Shown here: positions 50,741-59,553 of the stretch, piece by piece
Position numbering within the stretch: position 1 is the stretch's first letter
Layout: each line of letters opens with the position of its first letter
Origin: Paractinoplanes ovalisporus
GTDB lineage: Bacteria; Actinomycetota; Actinomycetes; Mycobacteriales; Micromonosporaceae
Direction: 5' to 3'
Assembly: GCF_016834655.1 (NCBI RefSeq)
Contig: NZ_JAENHP010000001.1
Span: 1,259,158 to 1,323,157 of the forward strand
DNA: 64,000 bases
The notes under the pieces: generated by a model
The model's input: only the letters and a program-made list of their open reading frames with translations
Database searches by the model: none
What the model was told of the DNA's origin: nothing
Made by a program: the position numbers and the translations under genes

Positions 50741-52441
50741 TCACTGTCGGCGAACAGTGACGGTCACGCTGCCGTCCGGGCGGCCGATCGCCAGGGTGGT
50801 GCCGGTCACGGCGACGGCGGCGCTCGCGCCGGGGATCTCGGTCACGAGCCGGCCCGATCCGAGGTCCCAGCAGCGGACCACACCCTCGTGGCTGCGGGCG
50901 AACAGGACGTCTCCCACCTCGGCGGTCGTGGACAACGGCTTTCCCGTACGGGCGTCCCAGCGCCGGAACTGGCCGTCGTCATCGATCGACACCAGCACAA
51001 CCCGGCCGTCCGCCAGCGTCCGGAAGTGGAGCTCCATCACCGAGTACTCGCCGGCCTCCTGTGACGGGCCCAACTGCTCGCCGGTGACGGGGTTCCAGCG
51101 GGTGATCTGCCGGTCGTGACCCCCTGTGGCGAGCATCAGGGAGCCGTCGCTCAGCGTGGTGACCGCGACGGCCAGCACGTCCTGCTTCGAGACCGGCAGC
51201 GGGCGGCGCAGGCTCGCCCCCGTACGGGCGTCGACGAGGTGGACCTGGCCGCCCAGGGTGCCCCCGGCGAAGAAGGGCCGCCCGTCCGGCCACACACCGC
51301 CGGCGACTCCCCACACGGTGGTGCTGGTCGGGCTGGTCTCGAGGTGGTCGTCGTAGCGGCCGATGCCCTCCTCGTCGTCGGTGGCCACGATCAGGCGCCC
51401 GTCCTCCAGCCGAACCCCGGCCATATCCAGGCCCGACCGGAAGGCCCCGATCGGATCGCCGGTCGCCACGTCGAACAGCCGTGTCCCGTCGCGGCCGAAC
51501 GAGGCGAGCACAGACTCGCCGACCATGGTGAGGCGTTGCACGGCCGCCGCGTGGCCGGCCAGCTCGTCGCCGAGCGGACGCCCGGTGACGTCCCAGCGTC
51601 GCGTTCCGGCGGCCACGATCGAGCCCGCGACGGCCGGGGCCGTCTCCACGTCGACGCCGATCAGCTCGCCGGACGGCTCCGGAACGGTCAGGTCCCAACG
51701 CCACAGCGAGCCCGCCTGGTCGACCGAGAACAGCACCCGGCCGTCCGCGGTGGCCGCGAGCCCGCCCTCGACCATGCCCTTGGCCCGCGTCTCCAGCACG
51801 CCCCGCGGCTCGCCGCCGGCCACGTCCCAGCGGTGGATCGGCCCCAGGAACTCCTGCCCGTGAAGCACGCCGCCGACGTGCAGCAGCGCGACGATCGGGC
51901 GGTCGTGACCGGTCAGCGGCGACCCGGCCGGCTCACCCGTGACCGCGTCCCAGATCCGTACCTCGCCGTTGTCGCCGCCGGTCGCGATCCGCCCGTCCCA
52001 GGCGGTCAGGGCCAGCAGCTTGCCGACCTTTCCGGTCCACTGCGGGCCGACCGGCGCACCGGTCACGGCGTCCCACTGGCACAGCTCGGCGCTCGCCCGG
52101 GCGACCACAACCGGGCGGCCGCCCATCGTGGCCGCCGTGATGACGCTGATGTACCCCGGCACGAAGGTGCGCGGCGGCCGCCACGGCTCCCCCACCTCGC
52201 GACCGCCAATCAGCTCGAACCGGCGCACCCTCTGCGCGTCGGCCGCGATCACCAGCCCGTCGAGAACAGCCAGGAACGTGGCGTCGGCCTCGACCAGGAA
52301 TCCGGCCGGCTCGCCGGTGAGCGCGTCCCACGACCGGATCGCCCCGTCGCGGCCGGCCGTCAGGATCAGGCCGTCCGCGCCGGCCACGGCGTCAACCGGG
52401 GAGCGGTGAACCATCGACGCACGCCACAGAGTCTCGTCCAC
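50741..52441 (-). CDS. WD40-like repeat protein
   Basis: 566 residues from GTG 52441. The whole chain consists of repeated units of about 40 residues ending in x-W/F-D-x-x-T/S-G-x-P (IRSWDALTGEPAG, CQWDAVTGAPVG, IWDAVTGEPAGSPLTGHD, RWDLTVPEPSG, RWDVTGRPLG, LFDVATGDPIG, RWNPVTGEQLG, RWDARTGKPLS, CWDLGSGRL), giving one or two propellers. No signal peptide, no kinase or NTPase domain. It starts 12 bases after the GH3 stop and may be read through from that operon. A scaffold or sensor role is plausible. Confidence 0.82.
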   Translation of the reverse strand: MDETLWRASMVHRSPVDAVAGADGLILTAGRDGAIRSWDALTGEPAGFLVEADATFLAVLDGLVIAADAQRVRRFELIGGREVGEPWRPPRTFVPGYISVITAATMGGRPVVVARASAELCQWDAVTGAPVGPQWTGKVGKLLALTAWDGRIATGGDNGEVRIWDAVTGEPAGSPLTGHDRPIVALLHVGGVLHGQEFLGPIHRWDVAGGEPRGVLETRAKGMVEGGLAATADGRVLFSVDQAGSLWRWDLTVPEPSGELIGVDVETAPAVAGSIVAAGTRRWDVTGRPLGDELAGHAAAVQRLTMVGESVLASFGRDGTRLFDVATGDPIGAFRSGLDMAGVRLEDGRLIVATDDEEGIGRYDDHLETSPTSTTVWGVAGGVWPDGRPFFAGGTLGGQVHLVDARTGASLRRPLPVSKQDVLAVAVTTLSDGSLMLATGGHDRQITRWNPVTGEQLGPSQEAGEYSVMELHFRTLADGRVVLVSIDDDGQFRRWDARTGKPLSTTAEVGDVLFARSHEGVVRCWDLGSGRLVTEIPGASAAVAVTGTTLAIGRPDGSVTVTVRRQ

Positions 52442-52452
52442 GGGGCGTGACC

Positions 52453-54720
52453 CTACCGGTGTCCCTCCGTGAAGCGGGACGCCGTGAACTCGAGCAGCTT
52501 CTCGTCGGGCACGAGCGGCGCGATGGCCGGGTCGTCGGGCAGGTTGATGCTCGCGCGCAGGCGGATGTCGCGCGATGAGGCGCCGACCTCGAGAACGAAC
52601 TCGCCGCCCTCGCGCCGCCAGTCTTCCACGGCCACATCCCAGTAGGCGAAGTCGCGGCTGACCAGATCGAACGTGACGCGTGCCGAGGCACCGGGATCGA
52701 GGGTCACCTTGTCGAAGCCGCGCAGTTCCCGCTCGGGGCGGCGCACCGCGGCGTCGGGATCGCCGACGTAGAGCTGAACCACCTCGCGGCCGGCCACCGG
52801 GCCGGTGTTGGTGACCGTGCACGAGACGCGCACGACCCCGGCCGACGCGTCGACCACGTCAACTTCCAGTTCCCCGTACGCGAAAGTGGTGTACGACAAC
52901 CCATGTCCGAACGGATACCGGACGGCCCGGCGCAGCGCGTCGTACCAGCGGTATCCGATGAACACGCCCTCGCCGTAGAGCACCGTGCCCCGCTCCCCCG
53001 TCCAGTTCACAAAGCCCGGGGTGTCCTCGACGGCCAAGGGGAACGTCTCGGCCACCTTGCCCGACGGGTTGACCCGGCCCATCAGCACGTCGGCCACCGC
53101 CCCGGCGCCGGCCTGCCCGGGCAGCCAGGCCTCGACGATCGCGTCGGCCCGGTCGTGCCACGGGTCCATGGTCACCGCGGAACCGTTGGACAGCACCACC
53201 ACCAGCGGCGCCGGGAGGCCGGCCAGCCGCCCGATCAGCTCGACCTGGTCGGCGGGAAGGGCCAGGGTCGTCCGGTCGTCGGCCTCCTGCTCGAAGGCGA
53301 GCGGCAACCCGGCGAAGACGACGATCACGTCGGCGTCCCGGGCCACCTCGACGGCATCGTCGATGAGGGTGCGGGCCCGGGGCGACAGCGGGCCGGCGGC
53401 CACCCGTTCGGCCGCCGCGGCCAGACGCAACGCCTCGGCCAGCGCGGCCGACCGGCGGGCCGGGCCGGTGCCGTCGTCGGTGAACGCGGCGCCGTGGGCC
53501 TCGAGGTAGGCGGCGATGTCGTCCTGGTAGGCGTCCCTGGGCGTATGGACATAGCCGGGTGCATACGCCAGCCGGTCGCCGAACTCGGCCGCGAGCGCGT
53601 CGAGGGCATTGTCGACGCGGGTCGGGTCGACGCCGGACGAGCCGCCGCCTTGGATCCGGGCGTGCGCGGCGAAGGCCCCGACGACGGCGATCCTCTTGTG
53701 CGGGTCGAGCGGCAGCACGCCGTTCTCGTTACGCAGCAACGTGATGCCGCCCGCCGCGGCCTCCCGGGCGAGGTCGTGGTGCTCGTCGGCGCGCAACAAC
53801 GCCAGCTGCTCGGCCGAGAGCCGGTCGCCGGGCGCCACGCCCAGGTCCATGACCGGCCCGTTCACCAGTTCGGGCCCGGGATAGCTGCGAGCCACGAGCC
53901 CCAGGATCCGCTCGACTGAGGCGTCGAGCACGCTCTCGTCGAGCTCGCCCGCCTTCACCGCCGCCACCACTTCAGCGTCGGTCACGCCGCCGGCGCCGGG
54001 CATCTCCAGATCCAGACCGGCGGCCAGGGCCCGTACGCGGTGATGGACGGCATTCCAGTCGGACACGACCACGCCGTCGTAGCCCCACTCCTCGCGCAGC
54101 ACGGTGGTGAGCAGCCAGCGGTTCTCCGAGGCGTGCACCCCACGCAGCCGGTTGTAGGAACACATGACCGTCCACGGGTCGGCCGCCTTGACCACGCGCT
54201 CGAAGGCGGCCAGGTAGATCTCGCGCAGGGTCCGGTCGGCGGCCTCGACCGAGATGCGGGTGCGCTCGATCTCCTGGTTGTTGGCGGCGAAATGCTTCAG
54301 CGACGAGCCCACGCCGACCGACTGGATCCCTTGCACATACGCGGTTCCGAGCTCCCCGGAGAGCAACGGGTCCTCGGAGAAGTACTCGAAGTTGCGCCCG
54401 CACAGCGGGGACCGTTTCATGTTGACGCCCGGCCCGAGCACCACCTGCACGCCCTCGGCCCGCGCCTCCTCACCGATGGCGACGGCCACCCGCCGTACGA
54501 GGTCGCGGTCCCAGGAGGCGCCCATGGCCGACGCCGTCGGGAAGCCGGTGGCGGGCACCCAGACCATGTCGACGCCGGTCTCCTTGCGCAGCCCATGCGG
54601 CCCGTCGCCGACCTCGATGGCCGGGATGCCGGCCCGCTCGATGGCCTCGGTGTACCAGTCGTCGTGGCCGGAGAGCAGCGACGCCTTCTCCTCCAGGGTC
54701 AGGCCAGAAATGTCGAACAT
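52453..54720 (-). CDS. Glycoside hydrolase family 3 beta-glycosidase
   Basis: 755 residues from ATG 54720, with AAGGA upstream. GH3 features: LTLEEKASLLSGHDDW, GDGPHGLRKE, CSYNRLRGVHASENRWLL, the nucleophile Asp in GVVVSDWNAVHH, the second alpha/beta domain (ITLLRNENGVLPLDPHKRIAVVG, PLVVVLSNGSAVTMD) and a C-terminal fibronectin-like domain (PFGHGLSYTTFAYGEL). No signal peptide, so it acts in the cytosol on imported oligosaccharides. In this operon with NagB and a GlcNAc-kinase-like gene, it may be a beta-N-acetylglucosaminidase or beta-glucosidase. Confidence 0.93.
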   Translation of the reverse strand: MFDISGLTLEEKASLLSGHDDWYTEAIERAGIPAIEVGDGPHGLRKETGVDMVWVPATGFPTASAMGASWDRDLVRRVAVAIGEEARAEGVQVVLGPGVNMKRSPLCGRNFEYFSEDPLLSGELGTAYVQGIQSVGVGSSLKHFAANNQEIERTRISVEAADRTLREIYLAAFERVVKAADPWTVMCSYNRLRGVHASENRWLLTTVLREEWGYDGVVVSDWNAVHHRVRALAAGLDLEMPGAGGVTDAEVVAAVKAGELDESVLDASVERILGLVARSYPGPELVNGPVMDLGVAPGDRLSAEQLALLRADEHHDLAREAAAGGITLLRNENGVLPLDPHKRIAVVGAFAAHARIQGGGSSGVDPTRVDNALDALAAEFGDRLAYAPGYVHTPRDAYQDDIAAYLEAHGAAFTDDGTGPARRSAALAEALRLAAAAERVAAGPLSPRARTLIDDAVEVARDADVIVVFAGLPLAFEQEADDRTTLALPADQVELIGRLAGLPAPLVVVLSNGSAVTMDPWHDRADAIVEAWLPGQAGAGAVADVLMGRVNPSGKVAETFPLAVEDTPGFVNWTGERGTVLYGEGVFIGYRWYDALRRAVRYPFGHGLSYTTFAYGELEVDVVDASAGVVRVSCTVTNTGPVAGREVVQLYVGDPDAAVRRPERELRGFDKVTLDPGASARVTFDLVSRDFAYWDVAVEDWRREGGEFVLEVGASSRDIRLRASINLPDDPAIAPLVPDEKLLEFTASRFTEGHR

Positions 54721-54730
54721 CCGTTTCCTT

Positions 54731-54778
54731 CAGTCGTCGTGCGGAGGGCGCGTCCGGTCGTCGTGCGGAGGGCGCGTC
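54731..54778. repeat. 24-bp direct repeat right after the sugar-kinase stop codon
   Basis: On the minus strand two 24-base units (GACGCGCCCTCCGCACGACG...) follow the TGA at 54781-54779 directly; they differ at two bases. The ribosome binding site of the GH3 gene follows. Confidence 0.92.
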
Positions 54779-55780
54779 TCAGAGGGTCATGAGGAAATCG
54801 AAGGGATGGCCGTCCCGGGCCCGTGCCAGCAGTCCGGGGCTGATGTCGACACCGCCCTCGGCCAGCGCGTCGAGCACCACACCGCTCAACGGCGACGCAT
54901 CGGCGACCACCACCGGTACGGACGGCGCAACCCGGGCCAGCTCGTCGCGCAGCGCATCCCGCATGGCCGGATACTCCGACGTGGCAACAGATCCGTTGAG
55001 CAGAACCGGCAGATCGCCCAGCTTCGTGCCCGCACGCTCCGCACACCACCCGGCGTACCGGACAAAGGCCTCGGCCTGGGCCCGGACGATGTCGACCGCG
55101 ACCGCGTCGCCCTCGCCGGCCGCGGCGAGCACCGCCCTCGACGCACGCCAGAGGTCGGTCGCGGCTCGCGCCCCGAACCGGCGAGTGAAGTCGTGCCTCA
55201 GGTGCCACGCGTCCGGAACGTCGTACATCTCGCACAGGGTTGTCGTGAGCGAGGTCGGCGGGGCGATCCCCATCCACGCCTGGCACACCGCCTTGAGGGC
55301 CGCGTTACCCAGCCCTCCCCCGCCGAGGTGGTCGAAGACGAAGAAGCCCGAATGCTCCTCACGCCCATCGGCGGCGCGGGCGGCTACCGCGGGACCCGTG
55401 CCGACGGTGATGGAGACGCCCACGCCCGAGCCGTCGAGGAGCCGCAGGGAGGCGTACGCGTCGTTCTTGATGCTCCACCGGCCCAGGCCGCCGAGCCGTT
55501 CCCGCACATGCCCGTCCCAGAATTCGGCGTCCTCGGGATAGTCGACGCCGGCGATCCGGAACGCCGCCGAGGCGATGTCCCCGGCGCTCAGCCCGGCGTC
55601 GGCCAGTGCCGCCCCGACGGCGGTGAACACCGATTCCAGGGCCTCGGGGACGCACGGAGCCCCGTAGATGTCGCCGTTCCCGCCCCGGCCACGGCCCAAG
55701 ACGGCGCCCTCGGCGTCGTTGACGAGGGCGACCGTCTTGGAGTTTCCGGCGTCGACGGCCAGATAGGCGCGACGACTCAC
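54779..55780 (-). CDS. BadF/BadG-type ATPase, N-acetylglucosamine kinase-like
   Basis: 333 residues from GTG 55780, overlapping the GH4 stop. The ASKHA motifs are YLAVDAGNSKTVALV (phosphate 1), VGVSITVGTGPAVAAR (phosphate 2), and LPVLLNGSVATSE (adenosine). It follows the eukaryotic-type GlcNAc kinase pattern. It likely phosphorylates GlcNAc or a related sugar for use by the NagB-like enzyme coded two genes upstream. Confidence 0.88.
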   Translation of the reverse strand: MSRRAYLAVDAGNSKTVALVNDAEGAVLGRGRGGNGDIYGAPCVPEALESVFTAVGAALADAGLSAGDIASAAFRIAGVDYPEDAEFWDGHVRERLGGLGRWSIKNDAYASLRLLDGSGVGVSITVGTGPAVAARAADGREEHSGFFVFDHLGGGGLGNAALKAVCQAWMGIAPPTSLTTTLCEMYDVPDAWHLRHDFTRRFGARAATDLWRASRAVLAAAGEGDAVAVDIVRAQAEAFVRYAGWCAERAGTKLGDLPVLLNGSVATSEYPAMRDALRDELARVAPSVPVVVADASPLSGVVLDALAEGGVDISPGLLARARDGHPFDFLMTL

Positions 55781-57078
55781 TTGAGCAGACGCTCCGGCAG
55801 GTACGCGCGGTGGGCGTACGCCATCTCGTCGTAGAGCTCCTCGGCGACCCGCAGCGTCGGGACCATCGGATTCGCGGCCAGCGCCCGGATCCCGTCGGCC
55901 CGGGTGCCCTTCCACGCGGCTTCGGCGGCCAGATACTGGAATTCGGCGAGCTGCTGGACCAGACCCCGTACGGCATGGGGAAGGGGTTTCTGCGGCAACG
56001 GGCGCACACCCTGACCGTCCACAGTGCACCACATCTCGACCACGACGTCGTCGTCGAACCCGGGCAGCGCGCCGCTGGTGTTGGGCAGGTTGACCGGCAG
56101 ACGGGCGCTCTTGTTGTTGTAGTAGGCGCTCATCACGTCGATGGCCAGTTCCAGTTCGTGGATGCCGCCGCGGGACCGGGTGGGGTCCAGCTCGGGCACG
56201 TCGACGTTCATCTGCTCCTCGTAGTGCTGCCAATAGCCGGGCAGGGCGGCCAGGAGGTCTTCGGCGCGGGTGGTGCGGGCGCCTTGCAGCTCGCGCAGCA
56301 CCTCCTCGCGGAAGTAGTAGTACTGGAAGTAGTCGGCCGGCACCGAGCGCATCGTGACGGCCAGCTGGAGCATCCGCTTGGCGTGCGTGCTCAGGGTCGG
56401 GTCGTCCTTGCGCGCCTCCCAGGCCTCGTCGAGCAACGGCATCAGGTCCTGACCCTCGTACGTGTGCTCGACCGACCAGATGTTGTGGTTGACGCCGGCC
56501 ATGACGATGTCGGCCTTGGCCGGGTCGAGGCCGGCCGCGTTCAGCACCGTCTTCGGGAAGACGATCGGGCCCTCGCACATCGACCAGATCGTGCGGTCGG
56601 TGAACCGGGTGACGGCCTGGGACACGATGTTGACCGGGTTGGTGTAGTTGAAGATGACCGCGTCGGGCGCGACCGCGTCGAGGTCGCGGATGATGTCCTC
56701 GTAGATGTGGATCGAGCGCAGCGCCATGAAGAAGCCGCCCGGTCCCTGCGTCTCCTGGCCGATCACGCCGTGCTTGAGCGGGATGCGCTCGTCCAGGGCC
56801 CGCGCCGCGAATTTGCCGGGCCGGAAACTGGCCAGCACGGCGTCGGCGTCGGTCAGCGCGGCCCGGCGGTCCGTGGTCGACGAGATCCGGATGTCGAGCC
56901 CCTGCGATCGGGCGATCTTGCGGGCGATGGTCTCGACGGCGTGCAGGCGCTCGGGGTCGACGTCCTGGATGACGATCTCGGAACCGTCGAACTCCTTGCC
57001 GTGGGCCAGGATCGAGGCCATGGTCCCGGCGCCGCGGGAGGAGCCGCCGCCGATGTAGACCAGCTTGATGCCTGCCAT
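55777..57078 (-). CDS. Glycoside hydrolase family 4 (6-phospho-beta-glucosidase type)
   Basis: 433 residues from ATG 57078. The NAD-binding start is IKLVYIGGGSSRGAGTMASIL; the metal-binding Cys/His pair is in SMCEGPIVF and GVNHNIWSVE; NYTNPVNIVSQAV is another GH4 signature. GH4 enzymes split phosphorylated or non-phosphorylated glycosides via an NAD-dependent oxidation at C3 and need Mn2+. The upstream transporter is ABC, not PTS, so the substrate is probably not a 6-phosphate unless the kinase acts first. Confidence 0.92.
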   Translation of the reverse strand: MAGIKLVYIGGGSSRGAGTMASILAHGKEFDGSEIVIQDVDPERLHAVETIARKIARSQGLDIRISSTTDRRAALTDADAVLASFRPGKFAARALDERIPLKHGVIGQETQGPGGFFMALRSIHIYEDIIRDLDAVAPDAVIFNYTNPVNIVSQAVTRFTDRTIWSMCEGPIVFPKTVLNAAGLDPAKADIVMAGVNHNIWSVEHTYEGQDLMPLLDEAWEARKDDPTLSTHAKRMLQLAVTMRSVPADYFQYYYFREEVLRELQGARTTRAEDLLAALPGYWQHYEEQMNVDVPELDPTRSRGGIHELELAIDVMSAYYNNKSARLPVNLPNTSGALPGFDDDVVVEMWCTVDGQGVRPLPQKPLPHAVRGLVQQLAEFQYLAAEAAWKGTRADGIRALAANPMVPTLRVAEELYDEMAYAHRAYLPERLLK

Positions 57079-57080
57079 GT

Positions 57081-57824
57081 TCAGTTGCCTCCAAAGGCCG
57101 CGCGGTCCGCGATGAGCGTGGGGTTCTTGCATTCGACGACGACGGTGGCCGGCCAGTCCGGCTCGTAGTGCTCGGCGGCGACAATCCGTTGGTACGCCTC
57201 GTGTTTGTGGGCGCCGCACACGATCATGGTGACCTCGCGGGAGAGCGCGGCGATGGTGTCGACGCCGACCGTCACCCCGTGGGTGGGAACCATGTCGAGC
57301 CGGGTGAACTCGGGGAACGTCCCCATGTTGTCGCGCCGGGTGGCCTCGCCGAGCGGGGTCACGTGCGTACGGGCGTCTCGGGGTGTTCCGGGTTGGTTGA
57401 AGGCGATGTGCCCGTCACCGGCCCCGCTGGCCAGCAGGAACAGGTCGATCCCGCCGGCCGCGGCGATGGCCTCGTCGTAGCCTTGAGGGTCGGCCGGGTC
57501 GGGCACCCAGATCTCGTTCTCCATCCCCCAGGGACCCACGATCTCGCGCTCGGCGAAGCCCAGGCACGAGTAGGACATGTCGGGCGAGACCCGCCGGTCG
57601 CCGTCCAGGTAGTCGTCCATCATGACGATGACGAGGCGGGACAGGTCGACGCCACGGGCGGCGTGCCCGGCCAGCGCGCGATAGACCGGCATCGCCGTAC
57701 GGCCGCTGGGGCAGCCGAGCAGGAACGGCCGGTCGCCGGTGGCGGCCAAGCGGTCGAGGATCGTCGCGGCGACCGCGTCACCGACGGCGCCGGGGTCGGG
57801 CAGCACAAGGGGTTGAAGAGCCAC
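57081..57824 (-). CDS. nagB: Glucosamine-6-phosphate deaminase/isomerase-like
   Basis: 247 residues from ATG 57824. LLGCPSGRTAMPVYRAL, VIVMMDDYLDGDR, DLFLLASGAGDGHIAFNQPG (the key catalytic Asp and the NagB-type AFNEPG motif) place it in the NagB/6-phosphogluconolactonase family, nearer NagB. It converts GlcN-6-P to fructose-6-P plus ammonia. It is within the sugar operon between the permeases and the GH4 gene. Confidence 0.85.
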   Translation of the reverse strand: MALQPLVLPDPGAVGDAVAATILDRLAATGDRPFLLGCPSGRTAMPVYRALAGHAARGVDLSRLVIVMMDDYLDGDRRVSPDMSYSCLGFAEREIVGPWGMENEIWVPDPADPQGYDEAIAAAGGIDLFLLASGAGDGHIAFNQPGTPRDARTHVTPLGEATRRDNMGTFPEFTRLDMVPTHGVTVGVDTIAALSREVTMIVCGAHKHEAYQRIVAAEHYEPDWPATVVVECKNPTLIADRAAFGGN

Positions 57825-57828
57825 GGTG

Positions 57829-58641
57829 TTACTCCTTGATCGCGCCGGCCAGCATTCCGGAGATGAATTTGCGCTGGAAGACGACGTAGAGAACGAGGAC
57901 GGGGGCGGCGACGATGAGGCCGCCGGCCGCCATCAGGTTGATCTGGGTGACGTACTTGCCCTGGAAGACGCCGAGGGCCACGGTCGCGGTCTGGTTGTCG
58001 CCGTGCAGGAACACCAGGGACAGGAAGTAGTCGTTCCAGGTCCACATGAAGCTCAGCAGGATCAGCGTGTAGATGGCGGGCCGGGCCATGGGGGCGGCCA
58101 TCGACCGCAGCATGCGCAGCGGGCCGGCGCCGTCCATCTCGGCCGACTCGAACGCCGAGCGGGGCAGGGCCCGGAACGCGGCCCGCATCCAGAAGATGCC
58201 GAACGGCACACCCATGCCGAGGTGGATGAGGATGATGCCGGGCAGCGAGTTGGTCAGCCCGAACGTGCGGAACTGGTAGTAGAGCGGGACGATGATGGCC
58301 TCGAGCGAGATCATCATGCCGAGCAGCACGACCGGGAACAGCCACTTGTCGCCGACCACGCCGAGCACCCCGAAGGCGTACCCGCCGAGCAGCGCCAGGA
58401 TCACCTGACCGGCCACCACGCAGACGGCGACGACGATCGAGACCGTCATGGCCCGCGAGAAGTCGGCGTCGCGCCAGGCGGTGGCGAAGTTGCCCCACGC
58501 GAAGTCGGAGAAACCGACCGGCTTGCCCGAGCGGTCCGGGCTCAGCGCCGCCACCAGGAACGTGCCGACCGGGAAGAGCACCAGCGCCGCGAGGACCGTC
58601 AGCACCACGTAGTTGATGACGCGTTCGGTCTTCGAGATCAC
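57829..58641 (-). CDS. Carbohydrate ABC transporter permease (MalG type)
   Basis: 270 residues from ATG 58641. Six predicted helices and the EAA loop EMDGAGPLRMLRSMAAPMAR, which contacts the ATPase. The ATPase is not coded in this operon, so a shared one (MsiK-like) is likely, as for streptomycete sugar ABC systems. Confidence 0.95.
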   Translation of the reverse strand: MISKTERVINYVVLTVLAALVLFPVGTFLVAALSPDRSGKPVGFSDFAWGNFATAWRDADFSRAMTVSIVVAVCVVAGQVILALLGGYAFGVLGVVGDKWLFPVVLLGMMISLEAIIVPLYYQFRTFGLTNSLPGIILIHLGMGVPFGIFWMRAAFRALPRSAFESAEMDGAGPLRMLRSMAAPMARPAIYTLILLSFMWTWNDYFLSLVFLHGDNQTATVALGVFQGKYVTQINLMAAGGLIVAAPVLVLYVVFQRKFISGMLAGAIKE

Positions 58642-58642
58642 G

Positions 58643-59551
58643 TCAGTCCCTTTCCGATACGCGCGTGATGACGACCGCGATGACGAGGCAGAGCAGCGCC
58701 ATCACGACGCCGATCGCGGCCGCCAGCCCGACCTGCGGGTTCTGGAACGCGGCCTTGTAGAGCGCCACCGCCGGGGTCAGCGTCGACGTACCCGGGCCGC
58801 CGTGCGTGGTGACCCAGACCAGGTCGAACGTGCGCAGCGCGGCGGTGATGGTCAGCGTCAGCGCGACCGCCATCTGCCCGCGCAGACCGGGCAGGGTGAC
58901 GGCGAAGAATTCCCGTACGGGACCAGCGCCGTCGATGCGGGCCGCCTCGTACAGCTCGGGTGCGATCGCCGACGTACCGGAGATGAACAGCACCATGCAG
59001 AACCCGAAGGTGACCCAGGTGCCGATCATGCCGAGCGCCGGCAGCGCCCACGTGAAGTCGCCGAGCCACGTCTTGGCGAACGAGTCGAGCCCGACCGCCC
59101 GCAGCGCCGTGTTGAGCGGGCCGTCCGGCGCGTAGATCCGCTTGAACACCAGGGCGATGACCACGGTCGTCATCACCTGGGGCAGGAAGAAGATCCAGCG
59201 GTAGACGGCCATGCCCGGCTGCCTGGCCCGGGTCAGCAGCGCCGCCGAGAGCAGGCCGAGCGCGATCGGCAGCAGGGCGAAGAACCCGATCAGGACCAGG
59301 ACATGCCCGAACGTCGAGCGCAGCACCGGATCGGTCAGGAACGTCCGGTAGTTGTCCAGCCCGGCCCAGGTCGATGCGCTGACCCCGTCCCACTTGTAGA
59401 ACGAGAACTGCACCGACTGGGCCAGCGGGACGAGCACGACGAGCGCGTAGACGCCCAGCGGGAGCGCGGCGAAGGCGAGGCCGATCCACCGGTTCCGACG
59501 CCGGTGGGCGCCGGGTTTGCCGCCCTCCGGCGCGGTCGCGGTGGCGGTCAT
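58643..59551 (-). CDS. Carbohydrate ABC transporter permease (MalF type)
   Basis: 302 residues from ATG 59551, two bases after the SBP stop. Basic N-terminus (HRRRNR), six helices, EAA loop YEAARIDGAGPVREFFAVTL. It pairs with the MalG-type gene one base downstream. Confidence 0.95.
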   Translation of the reverse strand: MTATATAPEGGKPGAHRRRNRWIGLAFAALPLGVYALVVLVPLAQSVQFSFYKWDGVSASTWAGLDNYRTFLTDPVLRSTFGHVLVLIGFFALLPIALGLLSAALLTRARQPGMAVYRWIFFLPQVMTTVVIALVFKRIYAPDGPLNTALRAVGLDSFAKTWLGDFTWALPALGMIGTWVTFGFCMVLFISGTSAIAPELYEAARIDGAGPVREFFAVTLPGLRGQMAVALTLTITAALRTFDLVWVTTHGGPGTSTLTPAVALYKAAFQNPQVGLAAAIGVVMALLCLVIAVVITRVSERD

Positions 59552-59553
59552 CC

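Noticed and set aside
52442..52822. Upstream extension of the WD40 gene
   Set aside because: It is in the GH3 coding region and lacks propeller repeats; GTG 52441 precedes the first blade.
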